A DNA stretch of 64,000 nucleotides, from NCBI RefSeq assembly GCF_009800925.1, contig NZ_WOYF01000004.1:62001-126000 (forward strand). The letters are read 5' to 3'. This stretch comes from Budvicia diplopodorum. Its GTDB lineage: Bacteria > Pseudomonadota > Gammaproteobacteria > Enterobacterales > Enterobacteriaceae. The translations under genes were made by a program, and so were the position numbers. Positions 20,050 to 29,294 of the stretch are shown here, piece by piece (positions within the stretch are counted from its first letter, which is position 1; every line of letters starts with the position of its first letter). Under the pieces are notes generated by a model. It saw only the letters and a list, made by a program, of their open reading frames with translations, was not told the DNA's origin and did not search any database.

Positions 20050-21138
20050 ATGACAGTTAACATAAAAAAACTCTGTGCGATATTATTAATCACGCCGCTC
20101 CTGTTCTCATGCGGCGGCGGAAAAAAATCGTCCGATGACAGCGATCTTTACGCTAAAGACACTAATGCGTTTGACATTCTAATGGGCCAGTTTGCCCATA
20201 ACGTCGAAAACATTTGGGGCATGCATGAGGTGTTAATCGCCGGGCCCAAAGACTACGTGAAATATACCGACCAATATCGCACCCGCAGTCACATTAACTT
20301 TGACGCCGGTACGATTACTGTCGAAACCCTTGCCGCAGAAAATCCCCAGGCCAGCCTGCGTCAGGCAATCATCAATACGTTACTGATGGGTGAAGACCCG
20401 CAAACCACTGACCTCTATTCTGATGCCAATGATATCCAAATCAGCAAAGAGCCCTTCCTGTACGGGCAGGTCATGGATCAGGATGGCAATACCATCCGTT
20501 GGGAATGGCGCGCCAGCCACTTTGCCGACTACCTGCTACAGGCTAAATTGAAAAAACGCACCGCTGGCCTCAAAGTTATCTGGTCGGTTGAAATTCCGTT
20601 AGTGCCAAATCACTTAGATCGACGCGCCCACAAATATTTGCCGCTGGTGCGTAAGGCCGCGCAAAAATATAAAGTGGAAGAGTCTCTGATTCTGGCAATT
20701 ATGCAAACTGAATCCAGTTTCAACCCATATGCGGTCAGCCGTTCCGACGCCATGGGCCTGATGCAGGTTATGCAGCATACTGCGGGTAAAGACGTGTTCA
20801 AATCTCAGGGGAAATCTGGCGTACCAAGCCGTAGCTATCTATTTGATGCAGAGAGTAATATTGATACCGGCACCGCTTATCTGGCAATACTGCAGAATTC
20901 TTATTTAGGCGGAATATCGAACCCTACTTCGCGGCGGTATGCGGTAATTACGGCGTACAACGGCGGAGCCGGTAGCGTACTTAAAGTCTTCTCCAGCGAC
21001 AGAAATAAAGCGCCGGGCGTCATTAACGGTATGTCACCGGGCGATGTTTATGAGACGCTGACCACCAAGCATCCGTCCGGCGAGTCACGTAACTATCTGA
21101 AGAAGGTCAATACCGCTCAGAAAAGCTATCGTCGGTAA
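20050..21138 (+). CDS. mltC: Membrane-bound lytic murein transglycosylase C
   Basis: An outer-membrane lipoprotein that cleaves peptidoglycan glycan strands. The signal peptide ends at the lipobox LLFSC (Cys 21). The SLT catalytic domain occupies roughly residues 200-350, with the catalytic Glu in [13 protein letters not shown], the GLMQVM motif and AYNGGAGSV. Length is 362 residues, normal for MltC. It is the last gene of the mutY-yggX-mltC series. Confidence 0.96.
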   Translation: MTVNIKKLCAILLITPLLFSCGGGKKSSDDSDLYAKDTNAFDILMGQFAHNVENIWGMHEVLIAGPKDYVKYTDQYRTRSHINFDAGTITVETLAAENPQASLRQAIINTLLMGEDPQTTDLYSDANDIQISKEPFLYGQVMDQDGNTIRWEWRASHFADYLLQAKLKKRTAGLKVIWSVEIPLVPNHLDRRAHKYLPLVRKAAQKYKVEESLILAIMQTESSFNPYAVSRSDAMGLMQVMQHTAGKDVFKSQGKSGVPSRSYLFDAESNIDTGTAYLAILQNSYLGGISNPTSRRYAVITAYNGGAGSVLKVFSSDRNKAPGVINGMSPGDVYETLTTKHPSGESRNYLKKVNTAQKSYRR

Positions 21139-21164
21139 CAGACTGAAGTATTAAAATCTCATAC

Positions 21165-21186
21165 ATCGGGGGCTTCAGCCCCCGAT
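21165..21186 (+). terminator. GC-rich hairpin after mltC
   Basis: A perfect 10-bp stem (ATCGGGGGCT with AGCCCCCGAT) has a two-base loop. No T tract follows, so it may be a processing or stability hairpin and let transcription continue into the small gene at 21223. Confidence 0.55.
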
Positions 21187-21222
21187 GATAAGCATAAAGT
21201 TTGACTAACAAGGATATAACCC

Positions 21223-21381
21223 ATGGCCGGTATCAGCATTCCTCAGATTGTTACTATTGTTGCAGTAGTTGCTATCGCATTCTATTTGCACAAAAGTAAG
21301 CAACGCAAACAGGCGGCCGAAACTGAAAATAAACAGCGGCAAATTAATGCTGAAAAGCAAAATCAAACGCCACCGCAATAA
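21223..21381 (+). CDS. Small single-pass membrane protein (52 residues)
   Basis: The ORF encodes 52 residues, beginning MAGISIPQIVTIVAVVAI. One N-terminal hydrophobic segment (about residues 7-22) is followed by a strongly polar tail rich in Lys, Gln, Glu and Asn (HKSKQRKQAAETENKQ). An AAGGATAT ribosome site at 21210-21217 is well placed. It lies 84 bp after mltC and is followed by a hairpin (21397-21421). I do not recognise a family. The good start signals, the segregated composition and the following hairpin argue for a real gene. The topology would be N-out with a cytoplasmic tail by the positive-inside rule. Confidence 0.65.
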   Translation: MAGISIPQIVTIVAVVAIAFYLHKSKQRKQAAETENKQRQINAEKQNQTPPQ

Positions 21382-21396
21382 CCGGTTGCTAAATAA

Positions 21397-21421
21397 CGGC
21401 ATTGATACGCTATCAATGCCG
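21397..21421 (+). terminator. Hairpin after the 52-residue gene
   Basis: The 11-bp perfect stem CGGCATTGATA/TATCAATGCCG has a three-base loop. The following sequence is only weakly T-rich. Confidence 0.5.
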
Positions 21422-21965
21422 CCAATTTAATCAACAGCTACGACATCAGTAAAACTAGAATTATAAAACTAAGGCAGCAAACTAATTTACCGAGAGGTTA
21501 TTCTTGGGCTTGGTGAATTATTAAATGCTGATGTGTTTAATTCTATTCAAGAATGGCTTACCATAAGTGGCTTACGGTAATTAAAGCATGGTGAAGACGA
21601 CGGCCACATCTAGTTTATAAAAATTAATTTTATCAACCGATGAAATCAGATATTAATCACAAAAATAAAAAATTAAATTAATTTTTTATCTGTGAAATAT
21701 ATCAAAAAAACTCTATTGACTTTTAAAACATTAATAAATAATGCGAGAAATTTTGTGATATCAATTCACATTTTCTCATTATTTAAAAAATCCGAGATCT
21801 CGCTCATGAAATTGAGCTTATATCCTCCTATATTGCTAATAAATAATAACCCTCCTATTCTCCCTCTCAATTATGGCGGCTGATTCAATTTAATTAATCA
21901 GTGCCCCATGTAGAAATAAAGGTGGCCATTGTTCGGCCATTGCCATGAATAGAAAAGGATTAACC
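21422..21965 (+). promoter_or_regulatory. AT-rich regulatory region upstream of cmtB
   Basis: About 540 bp without a convincing gene. A CRP-like half-conserved site, TGTGA-N6-TCAAA, lies at 21691-21706. It is followed by a possible promoter with -35 TTGACT at 21716-21721 and -10 TAATGC-like at 21739-21744 (17-bp spacing). A second inverted pair, TGTGA at 21754-21758 and TCACA at 21766-21770, has a seven-base spacer, one longer than a standard CRP site. Catabolite control would fit a PTS operon. A 63-codon AT-rich ORF here (21692-21883) lacks support. Confidence 0.45.
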
Positions 21966-22412
21966 ATGACGACGCTTATTAATTTTTTCACTCCGGATTC
22001 CTTTTCAATTCATCAGTCAGCGTCCGATTGGCAGCATGCTATTGACCTAACAACCGAGAGCATGATCAGAAACCAATACGTTGAACCTCGTTACTCTCAG
22101 GCCATTAAAGACTCAACCAGTAACTCCGGGCCTTATTACATTTTGGCTCCCGGTATTGCCATGCCCCATGCCCGTCCTGAAGAAGGCGTAAAACAAACGG
22201 CGCTCTCCATGACGCTAATCAAAGACGGCGTGGACTTCGGTCATGACAACGAACCGGTTTACCTACTTATTGGCCTTGCCGCAAAAGACGCAGACTCTCA
22301 TATCTACGCCATTCAGGCTCTGAGCGAAATGCTGTGTGAAGAAGAGTGCATAGAACAATTAATCAACGCAACCTCCGTCAGTGAATTACAAGAGATAGTA
22401 AAACGTTATTAA
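21966..22412 (+). CDS. cmtB: Mannitol-type PTS enzyme IIA CmtB
   Basis: A PTS fructose/mannitol-class IIA protein of 148 residues. The phosphoryl-accepting histidine is in GIAMPHARPEEGV. It receives phosphate from HPr and passes it to the IIB domain of CmtA. I choose the ATG at 21966 because an AAGGA site lies 6 bases upstream; the ORF could be extended to 21945. The gene order cmtB-cmtA-yggP-yggD-yggC resembles the E. coli cryptic mannitol cluster, which is also close to loiP/speB in that genome. The true substrate is not established. Confidence 0.85.
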   Translation: MTTLINFFTPDSFSIHQSASDWQHAIDLTTESMIRNQYVEPRYSQAIKDSTSNSGPYYILAPGIAMPHARPEEGVKQTALSMTLIKDGVDFGHDNEPVYLLIGLAAKDADSHIYAIQALSEMLCEEECIEQLINATSVSELQEIVKRY

Positions 22413-22499
22413 AACTCAAAATTATGTCTCCCAACGTGATTGAACGCAGCGGATTCAGGCACTCAGGGAATAACTACTTAAAATAACAGGACAACCGTT

Positions 22500-23885
22500 A
22501 TGGCATCGATATCAATAAGAGCTAAAGTCCAGTCATTCGGCGGCTTTCTTACCGCCATGGTCATTCCCAACATCGGCGCGTTTATCGCATGGGGATTGAT
22601 TACCGCACTGTTTATCCCTACCGGGTGGATGCCCAGTACACACTTCGGCGCGCTAGTTGGCCCGATGATCACCTATCTACTCCCGCTCATGATTGGCTAT
22701 ACCGGCGGTAGCTTAATCGGAGGTAAACGCGGCGGCGTAATGGGCGGAATCGGCACCATCGGCGTTATCGTCGGCGCAGATATTCCGATGTTCATCGGCG
22801 CAATGGTTATGGGTCCGTTAGGCGGCTGGATAATTAAACACATCGACCGCATGCTGGAAAAGAAGATCCCTGCCGGCTTTGAAATGGTGATCAATAACTT
22901 CTCATTGGGTATCGCCGGTATGCTGCTGTGCCTGCTGGCCTACGAAATTATTGGCCCAATGGTGCTTGAAGCCAACAAAGTAGTGAAAGTAGGCATTGAA
23001 GCGTTGGTTTCCACCGGATTTCTACCGCTTTTATCGGTTATTAATGAACCGGCCAAAGTGCTATTCCTGAACAACGCTATCGATCAGGGTATCTATTACC
23101 CATTGGGCATGCAGGAAGCCGCTCAGACCGGCAAGTCTATCTATTTTATGGTGGCATCAAACCCTGGTCCCGGACTGGGCATGCTGCTTGCCTTCACCCT
23201 GTTCGGTAAAGGGATGAGTAAGCGTTCAGCGCCGGGGGCGATGATCATCCACTTCCTTGGTGGTATCCACGAACTGTATTTCCCTTACGTTCTGATGAAA
23301 CCGTTAATGATTATCGCCATGATTGCCGGTGGTATGACGGGCACCTTCGTCTTCTCTCTGCTGGATGCCGGTTTAGTTGCTGGCCCAAGCCCGGGTTCGA
23401 TCTTCTCTTATCTGGCCTTAACGCCAAAAGGTGGATACTTGGCAACCTGCGCCGGTGTCGCTGCGGGTACGTTAGTATCTTTCATCGTCGCCAGCATCAT
23501 TTTGAAACTTGAACCATCGTCAGAAGAAGACCGCTTTGCGGACTCTCAGGACGACGTTAAGCAAATGAAGTCTGAAGGTAGCAACCGAGCCGACATTCGC
23601 TTTATCGCCTTCGCCTGTGACGCAGGAATGGGTTCCAGCGCCATGGGTGCAACCACCTTTCGTAAGCGCTTGGCACAGGCCGGACTCAATATAGAGGTGA
23701 AGCACTTCGCCCTCGAAAATATTCCCGCTCAGGCTGACATTATCGTAACGCATTTAAGCCTTGAAGACCGGGCGAGGGCAACAACCGATAAACCACTGGT
23801 ATTAATCAAAAACTATCTTGGAGACCAAAAACTTGACCAGCTCCTTGAGGATCTTATCCGTAGCCAAAAACCGGTGAACGATTAA
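22500..23885 (+). CDS. cmtA: Mannitol-type PTS enzyme IICB CmtA
   Basis: A 461-residue fused permease. An N-terminal IIC membrane domain (about residues 15-340) carries the MtlA-type GGKRGGVMGGIGTIGVIVG, IINEPAK-like and GGIHELYFPYVLMKP segments. A C-terminal IIB domain (about 370-460) carries the phosphorylated Cys in CDAGMGSSAMG. It transports a hexitol-like sugar with phosphorylation. The mannitol MtlA IIA domain is missing here and supplied by cmtB in trans, as in E. coli cmtAB. Confidence 0.88.
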   Translation: MASISIRAKVQSFGGFLTAMVIPNIGAFIAWGLITALFIPTGWMPSTHFGALVGPMITYLLPLMIGYTGGSLIGGKRGGVMGGIGTIGVIVGADIPMFIGAMVMGPLGGWIIKHIDRMLEKKIPAGFEMVINNFSLGIAGMLLCLLAYEIIGPMVLEANKVVKVGIEALVSTGFLPLLSVINEPAKVLFLNNAIDQGIYYPLGMQEAAQTGKSIYFMVASNPGPGLGMLLAFTLFGKGMSKRSAPGAMIIHFLGGIHELYFPYVLMKPLMIIAMIAGGMTGTFVFSLLDAGLVAGPSPGSIFSYLALTPKGGYLATCAGVAAGTLVSFIVASIILKLEPSSEEDRFADSQDDVKQMKSEGSNRADIRFIAFACDAGMGSSAMGATTFRKRLAQAGLNIEVKHFALENIPAQADIIVTHLSLEDRARATTDKPLVLIKNYLGDQKLDQLLEDLIRSQKPVND

Positions 23886-23912
23886 TATTCAATTAATACA
23901 GAGAGCCATACG

Positions 23913-25181
23913 ATGAAAACGAAAGTTGCGGCCATTTACGGCAAAAAGGATGTACGGATCCGCGAATTTGAACTGCCGCCAATTACCGATGATGAACTGT
24001 TGGTAAAAGTTATCTCCGATAGCGTCTGCTTATCAACCTACAAGGCCGCGCTGTTAGGCAGTGAACATAAACGAGTGCCCGATGACATCGCAGAGCATCC
24101 TGCGATTACCGGCCATGAATGTGCGGGTATCATCATTGAAGTTGGCAAAAACCTGCACGGCCGATTTAGTGCCGGAGAAAAGTTTGTATTACAGCCGGCA
24201 ATGAATCTGCCTACCGGCTACTCGGCAGGCTATAGCTATGAGTTTTTCGGCGGAAACGCCACTTACATGATTATTCCTAAGCAGGCTGTCGATCTCGGCT
24301 GCGTATTGCCTTACAACAGCAACTATTTTGCTAACGCTTCGCTGGCAGAACCGATGTGCTGCATTATTGGCGCTTATCACGCCAGCTATCACACCACTGC
24401 CTATGTGTATGAACACCGGATGGGCATCAAGCCCGCTGGCAATTTGGCGCTGTTGGCCTGCGCAGGCCCAATGGGACTAGGCGCAATTGATTACGCCATT
24501 AACGGCGATATCAAACCCGCGCGCATTGTCGTCACCGACATTGATGAAGATCGCCTGAATCGCGCCCGCCAGCTACTGCCGGAGTCAATGGCTAAAGCCA
24601 AAGGCATTGAGCTGATATACGTCAACGTTAGCCAGCTTAGCGATCCGGTTGCTACGCTGAAAGGTTATACTAACGGGCACGGCTACGACGATGTCTTGGT
24701 TTTTGCCGCCGTTGATCAAGTCATAGAGATGGGTGACGAACTGCTGGCCGAAGACGGCTGCCTGAACTTCTTTGCTGGCCCGACCGATAAAAAATTCAAA
24801 GTACCGTTTAATTTTTACCACGTTCACTACTCCGCCACCCATATTGTTGGTACCTCTGGTGGCTCAACCGGCGATATGATTGAAGCCCTTAATATGTCTG
24901 AAAAAGGGCTGATTCAGCCATCGTTTATGGTAACGCACGTTGGCGGGCTGGATGCGGTTCCGGATACCGTGCTCAATCTTCCGCATATTCCCGGTGGTAA
25001 AAAGCTTATTTATAACCACATTACGATGCCATTAACCGCAATCAGCGACTTTGCCCGTTTGGGTGAAACCGATCCTTTCTATGCGGAACTGGCAAAAATA
25101 TTGGCCGAAACCCACGATGTGTGGAGCGAGAAAGCCGAACGGTGGCTATTAAATTACTTTAACGTAAGTACTGAATATTAA
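23913..25181 (+). CDS. yggP: Zinc-type sugar/polyol dehydrogenase YggP
   Basis: A medium-chain dehydrogenase/reductase-like protein of 422 residues, close in length and sequence to E. coli YggP (425). The GHECAGIIIEVG zinc-binding segment, the SLAEPMCCIIGAYH block and a Rossmann region (about residues 175-215, ACAGPMGLGAIDYA) are visible. It starts 28 bp after cmtA and very likely oxidises the phosphorylated polyol imported by CmtAB. That role is inferred from context, since the family substrate has not been defined with certainty. Confidence 0.88.
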   Translation: MKTKVAAIYGKKDVRIREFELPPITDDELLVKVISDSVCLSTYKAALLGSEHKRVPDDIAEHPAITGHECAGIIIEVGKNLHGRFSAGEKFVLQPAMNLPTGYSAGYSYEFFGGNATYMIIPKQAVDLGCVLPYNSNYFANASLAEPMCCIIGAYHASYHTTAYVYEHRMGIKPAGNLALLACAGPMGLGAIDYAINGDIKPARIVVTDIDEDRLNRARQLLPESMAKAKGIELIYVNVSQLSDPVATLKGYTNGHGYDDVLVFAAVDQVIEMGDELLAEDGCLNFFAGPTDKKFKVPFNFYHVHYSATHIVGTSGGSTGDMIEALNMSEKGLIQPSFMVTHVGGLDAVPDTVLNLPHIPGGKKLIYNHITMPLTAISDFARLGETDPFYAELAKILAETHDVWSEKAERWLLNYFNVSTEY

Positions 25182-25334
25182 GCGTTAACCCGCACAGTAA
25201 TTAAATCGAAAACGCTGGGCCGGTGGCGATAGCCTCTGGTTCAGCACTTTTGATTACCCGGACTTGAGGAACTGTAATATAATTCGGCTATTCAACAGTT
25301 AATATCAACAATGAATAAGGTTTGATAGATAAGG

Positions 25335-25862
25335 ATGGTAGCACTCACCGAAGATGAAATCATTGAACAGCTTGAGCAGATAACCGACCTGCAAGCGTTT
25401 ATCCAGAAAGCGAATGACTTTCTCTTCATCGGGCTCAAAAACTTCCTACCTTATATATTTATTAATGACGATCCGGATATTCAGGAATACGCCGTTAAAC
25501 CGTTATTAGCCAAGGCCGGTCCGCTGGACGATATCCATATTTCCCTGCGTTTAGTTTATGCGCTGGGAAAAGTGCGAAAAGAGCTGTATGCGGATATTTT
25601 TAGCCTGACGCAGTTTAATGATTATCTGGCCAATGAAGCTAACGTTCCCGATTTTAGCCATGATATTGTTTATACCTTGCTGAATAACCTCAATGCAGCA
25701 ACCGGAAATACCCAGCTTATTGATGCTATCACTAAGATGAAATTTTCTGACTTTACGGTTTACAGTAAAGAACGCTACAGCAATCTGGTGAAAACAGCGC
25801 TAATACTTTCAGTGACCACAATCTTGAAGGAACTTGTCGATGAATGTGGAATTAAATGTTAA
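25335..25862 (+). CDS. yggD: MtlR-family regulator YggD
   Basis: A 175-residue all-helical protein of the MtlR/FumE family. In the mannitol operon MtlR represses expression. The conserved YAVKPLLAKAGPLDDI and LRLVYALGKVRKELYADI segments match E. coli YggD. No helix-turn-helix is obvious, as is usual for MtlR. An AAGG directly abuts the ATG and another lies 15 bases upstream, so initiation may be weak. It overlaps yggC by 23 bases. A role in controlling cmtBA-yggP is likely. Confidence 0.85.
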   Translation: MVALTEDEIIEQLEQITDLQAFIQKANDFLFIGLKNFLPYIFINDDPDIQEYAVKPLLAKAGPLDDIHISLRLVYALGKVRKELYADIFSLTQFNDYLANEANVPDFSHDIVYTLLNNLNAATGNTQLIDAITKMKFSDFTVYSKERYSNLVKTALILSVTTILKELVDECGIKC

Positions 25863-26571
25863 CGGCTTCAGCTATATCGCCTCATTTCCCGATAGGGATA
25901 TCAACAATATTCATCTTCCCCTGCTGCATCAGCTAACCCAGTTACTGAAACAAAAGCAGCGCCAGCATCAGCAGCGTTTAGTGGTTTTTTTAGCCGCCCC
26001 TCCCGGCATTGGTAAATCTACGCTGACCGAGTTCTGGCAAATATTATCGAAACAAGACACCGAACTACAGGATCTACAGGGTTTGCCGATGGACGGCTTC
26101 CACCACTACAACAGCTATTTGGATGAGCATCATCTGCGCAGTCGTAAAGGTGCTCCCGATACCTATAATCTCGACTTACTGAATCAGTATTTGGCAAAGC
26201 TGCAAAACGCACAGGCAACCTGGCCTGCCTATGACCGGAATTTACACGATCCGGTACAGGACGCGATTAAAGTCACGGCTCCGATTGTTGTTATTGAAGG
26301 TAACTGGTTGCTGTTGCAGGAAGCTGGCTGGCAGGATCTGATTAAGTACTGTGACTACAGCATTTTTGTCGCAGGTGACGTCAGTGACCTGAAACAGCGC
26401 TTGGTCAGCCGGAAAATGAAAGGCGGAAAGAGCCAGAAAGAGGCCGAGAGTTTCTTTGAAAAATCAGACGGCCCGAACGTGTTGCGCGTTCTGGAGCACA
26501 GTAAGCAAGCGGATCTAATGCTGATGATGTTGGAAGATGGCTCGTATCGCAATCAGAAGTCATTGGCGTAA
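25840..26571 (+). CDS. yggC: P-loop kinase YggC (uridine kinase/phosphoribulokinase-like)
   Basis: A 243-residue P-loop kinase with Walker A APPGIGKST (about residues 51-59). The LPMDGFHHYNSYLD motif is typical of the PanK/PRK/uridine kinase group that includes fructose and nucleoside kinases. IVVIEGNWLLL is also present. The start at the ATG at 25840 has an AAGGA site 7 bases upstream and aligns with E. coli YggC. Substrate unknown; in this operon it presumably phosphorylates an intermediate of the imported sugar. The neighbour yggF (a GlpX-like bisphosphatase) found in E. coli is missing. Confidence 0.87.
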   Translation: MNVELNVNGFSYIASFPDRDINNIHLPLLHQLTQLLKQKQRQHQQRLVVFLAAPPGIGKSTLTEFWQILSKQDTELQDLQGLPMDGFHHYNSYLDEHHLRSRKGAPDTYNLDLLNQYLAKLQNAQATWPAYDRNLHDPVQDAIKVTAPIVVIEGNWLLLQEAGWQDLIKYCDYSIFVAGDVSDLKQRLVSRKMKGGKSQKEAESFFEKSDGPNVLRVLEHSKQADLMLMMLEDGSYRNQKSLA

Positions 26572-26929
26572 TAAATGCGGTAAGCTGGGCTAGTTTGAGC
26601 TTGATAAGCGAATGATTAGCCCGGGTCTCGCGTAAGCTTCACCCGCACCAAAACCGCCGGAATATGGCTCTTGTCCGGCGGCCCATTTTAGAACACATTC
26701 ACCTGCCCCCCCCTGCGGTTCTGCATCATAAATTTCACTTTCAGCGTACCGACACGCACTATATCTTTACCGCCACAGGCCTGAAACGGGAACAATTCCA
26801 TGTTTCTATTGCGTTATTGCCATCAATTACGGTCAAATTCTATCGTTTCTTTGACAGAGAGACTCAATCTTTGCTCAAATACCGCACCGATTTAAAAACC
26901 AAGTGCGTCCGTAGCCGGAGTAACACCCG
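26572..26929 (+). other. Intergenic region with GC-rich hairpin
   Basis: No supported gene in 358 bp. An inverted repeat CCGCCGG (26654-26660)/CCGGCGG (26675-26681) may terminate yggC transcription, followed by CCCATTTT. A 96-codon ORF (26664-26954) overlaps the next gene and has no recognisable domain. Confidence 0.4.
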
Positions 26930-28351
26930 ATGTTCCGTCAGTTATTATTACTAAAACTACTATTCTTGTCGCTCGGCCTGTTTACGCCAACCCTCAGCTT
27001 CGCCGCGGATATTGACGGTAGCAGCCTGAATTTAGCCTGGGGTATTCCGTTTGTTGGCATCCTGCTTTCGATTGCACTGTGCCCGTTGCTTATTCCGACT
27101 ATCTGGCATCACCATTTCGGCAAAATCACGGCCCTATGGTCGGTTCTATTTCTTATTCCGTTTACCGTCAGCTTCGGGATGGGCACCAGCATCAGCGTGA
27201 TTACCCACGCTATGCTGGCAGAGTATTTACCTTTTATTATCCTGCTGCTATCGCTGTTTACCGTTTCCGGTGGCATTCTGGTCAAAGGGAACCTGCACGG
27301 TTCGCCTAAGCTAAATACCGCCCTGCTGGCTATCGGTACCATACTGGCTTCGCTGATGGGAACGACCGGCGCGGCTATGTTACTGATTCGCCCGCTCATC
27401 AGAGCAAACGATAACCGTAAACACCGGGTGCATGTTGTCGTCTTCTTTATTTTCTTAGTTGCCAACATTGGCGGCGGGCTGACTCCGTTAGGCGACCCAC
27501 CGCTGTTTATTGGTTTCTTAAAAGGGGTCGATTTCTTCTGGACTGCACAACATATGCTGTTGCCGGTATTTATCTGTGCCGCCGTGCTGCTGACCATGTT
27601 CTATTTCATCGATAGCTATTACTACAAGCGTGAAGATGAAATAGAAGAGTTCGACCCAACGCCGGACTCAAAGCTGCGTCTGTACGGTAAGTTCAACTTT
27701 GTACTACTGCTCGGTATCATTTGCAGCGTATTGCTGTCGGGCTTTTGGAAGTCAGGTATCAACGTTAACCTACTGGGCGTGACGGTAACCCTACAAGATA
27801 TGGCCCGGGACATACTGCTATTAGTCATTACCGCCCTTTCGATGATGTTCACCGCTAAGCAGGTTCGGTCAGTCAATCAGTTCAACTGGGAGCCAATTTT
27901 AGAAGTTGGCAAACTGTTTGCCGGTATCTTTATTACGATCGCACCGGTACTGGCAATTCTTCGCGCCGGTCAGGCCGGGCACCTTGCCGGTTTGGTCTCG
28001 CTGGTATCGGATACTCAGGGCGAGCCGATCAATGCCATGTATTTCTGGCTCTCCGGTACACTGTCGGGTTTCCTTGATAATGCTCCAACGTATCTGGTGT
28101 TCTTCAATTTGGCCGCCGGCGATGCAGCCACGCTGATGGGGCCGCTACAGCAAACCCTGCTGGCAATATCTATGGGTTCCGTATTTATGGGCGCTCTGAC
28201 CTACATCGGTAACGCACCAAACTTTATGGTGAAAAGCATTGCCAGCCAAAGCGGCATCGCTATGCCGAGCTTCTTTGGCTATATGAAGTGGTCATTCGGA
28301 ATTCTTATTCCTCTGTTTATGATCCTGACGGTTATTTTCTTTTTGTTCTGA
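26930..28351 (+). CDS. NhaD/CitMHS-type sodium:proton antiporter
   Basis: A 473-residue polytopic membrane protein of the ion-transporter superfamily (annotated in relatives as sodium:proton antiporter or putative citrate transporter). An N-terminal signal-like segment ends near LSFAAD. The diagnostic re-entrant motifs are GGGLTPLGDPPLFIGFL, SGFLDNAPTYLVFF and GNAPNFMVKSIA, as in NhaD-like antiporters. About 12 hydrophobic segments are seen. A GGAG site lies about 8 bases before the ATG. It is monocistronic, ending at a perfect palindromic hairpin. Exchange of Na+ or Li+ for H+ is likely, but a carboxylate substrate cannot be excluded. Confidence 0.8.
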   Translation: MFRQLLLLKLLFLSLGLFTPTLSFAADIDGSSLNLAWGIPFVGILLSIALCPLLIPTIWHHHFGKITALWSVLFLIPFTVSFGMGTSISVITHAMLAEYLPFIILLLSLFTVSGGILVKGNLHGSPKLNTALLAIGTILASLMGTTGAAMLLIRPLIRANDNRKHRVHVVVFFIFLVANIGGGLTPLGDPPLFIGFLKGVDFFWTAQHMLLPVFICAAVLLTMFYFIDSYYYKREDEIEEFDPTPDSKLRLYGKFNFVLLLGIICSVLLSGFWKSGINVNLLGVTVTLQDMARDILLLVITALSMMFTAKQVRSVNQFNWEPILEVGKLFAGIFITIAPVLAILRAGQAGHLAGLVSLVSDTQGEPINAMYFWLSGTLSGFLDNAPTYLVFFNLAAGDAATLMGPLQQTLLAISMGSVFMGALTYIGNAPNFMVKSIASQSGIAMPSFFGYMKWSFGILIPLFMILTVIFFLF

Positions 28352-28366
28352 GAGCTCAGCCTGATT

Positions 28367-28396
28367 GATTAAAGGGCCAACGTTGGCCCTTTAATC
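28367..28396. terminator. 30-bp perfect palindrome terminator
   Basis: A completely symmetric 30-bp sequence, centred on AACGTT with GGGCC arms and AT-rich ends, directly follows the antiporter gene. Confidence 0.75.
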
Positions 28397-28433
28397 ATTA
28401 ACAAATACCGCTAAATTCTCGTCTAAAGCCCAT

Positions 28434-28460
28434 AAAAAAGCCTGATATCATCAGGCTTCC
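28434..28460 (-). terminator. Terminator of the DUF2628 gene
   Basis: The stem AAGCCTGAT...ATCAGGCTT, read on the minus strand, is followed by TTTTTT, about 30 bp after the stop at 28492. Confidence 0.85.
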
Positions 28461-28491
28461 TCTATTCAAAACGTCGGGTTAACCCGGCCTA

Positions 28492-29082
28492 TCACATGCC
28501 AGTAGCTACTGATGCCGACAGCACCACAACAATAACTAACAATACGCCACAAACTAAGGCTCCGATTAGGTTAGTACCACCCTTGGCCTTCAGCACCGGT
28601 ATCGTTTCGCTACCTTTCACCATCGAGAGGGTTTCGGCAATATTCTTATCAATGTGCGTTTTGTACAAACCGTTCGCCAGCATGGCCGCAGCCACGCCTA
28701 ACGCCAAGCTCACTGCGTTGGTAAAACCTTCAGGTAGGCCTAGCAAACCCTGAACAGCGGTCAGTGCAAGACCAGCCCCTAAATATATCGCAGCATACAG
28801 ATACATTTTGCGATAAATAAACCAGAACACGCCGAGAAAAAATGCGGCCCAGTTCCACTTTTTCGGGATCCCGGCCCCATGGGGGAAGAAGGAGTAATAT
28901 TTCGGACCAACAAAGGCTTTCACATAATCGTCATGACTACTTTCTGCTGATAATACCGGAGACTCAGTATTAGACACTGCGTCGGAAACCGCATAAGGAT
29001 TGATGGATGCATTTTCATCACACACAACGCAATCACCCTGCTCATTAACCGATATATTTCCACACTTTGAACACTGCTCCAT
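28492..29082 (-). CDS. DUF2628 membrane protein with N-terminal zinc ribbon
   Basis: A 196-residue protein. It starts with a short zinc ribbon (CSKCG at residues 4-8 and CVVC at 18-21). A linker follows, then the DUF2628 core (NWAAFFLGVFWFIYRKMY, about residues 75-92) with three or four transmembrane helices reaching the C-terminus. Function is unknown. The gene stands alone between its own terminator and the marC-like gene. Confidence 0.8.
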   Translation of the reverse strand: MEQCSKCGNISVNEQGDCVVCDENASINPYAVSDAVSNTESPVLSAESSHDDYVKAFVGPKYYSFFPHGAGIPKKWNWAAFFLGVFWFIYRKMYLYAAIYLGAGLALTAVQGLLGLPEGFTNAVSLALGVAAAMLANGLYKTHIDKNIAETLSMVKGSETIPVLKAKGGTNLIGALVCGVLLVIVVVLSASVATGM

Positions 29083-29294
29083 CGTATTATCCCATTTCTA
29101 TTTAAATATTGAGCTTTATACTCCGCTAATCCATCGCGGCGTTGCTAGAACCTTATAGTATCTTTCATCCCAAGGCCTTTCAATACGTACATGTCCCCTT
29201 GCTTATCAGCAAGGATAAGCAAACCATGCAGGCCCGACGGATAACCAGTAATAATGCTAAACAACAAAAAGACACTAATCAGACAACTCACTCA

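Noticed and set aside
21692..21883. 63-codon ORF in the cmtB upstream region
   Set aside because: Very AT-rich, Ile/Leu/Asn-biased, no ribosome site, and overlaps likely promoter and CRP-like sites.
26664..26954. 96-codon ORF before the antiporter gene
   Set aside because: Overlaps the start of the well-supported antiporter in another frame, has no ribosome site and no recognisable domain.
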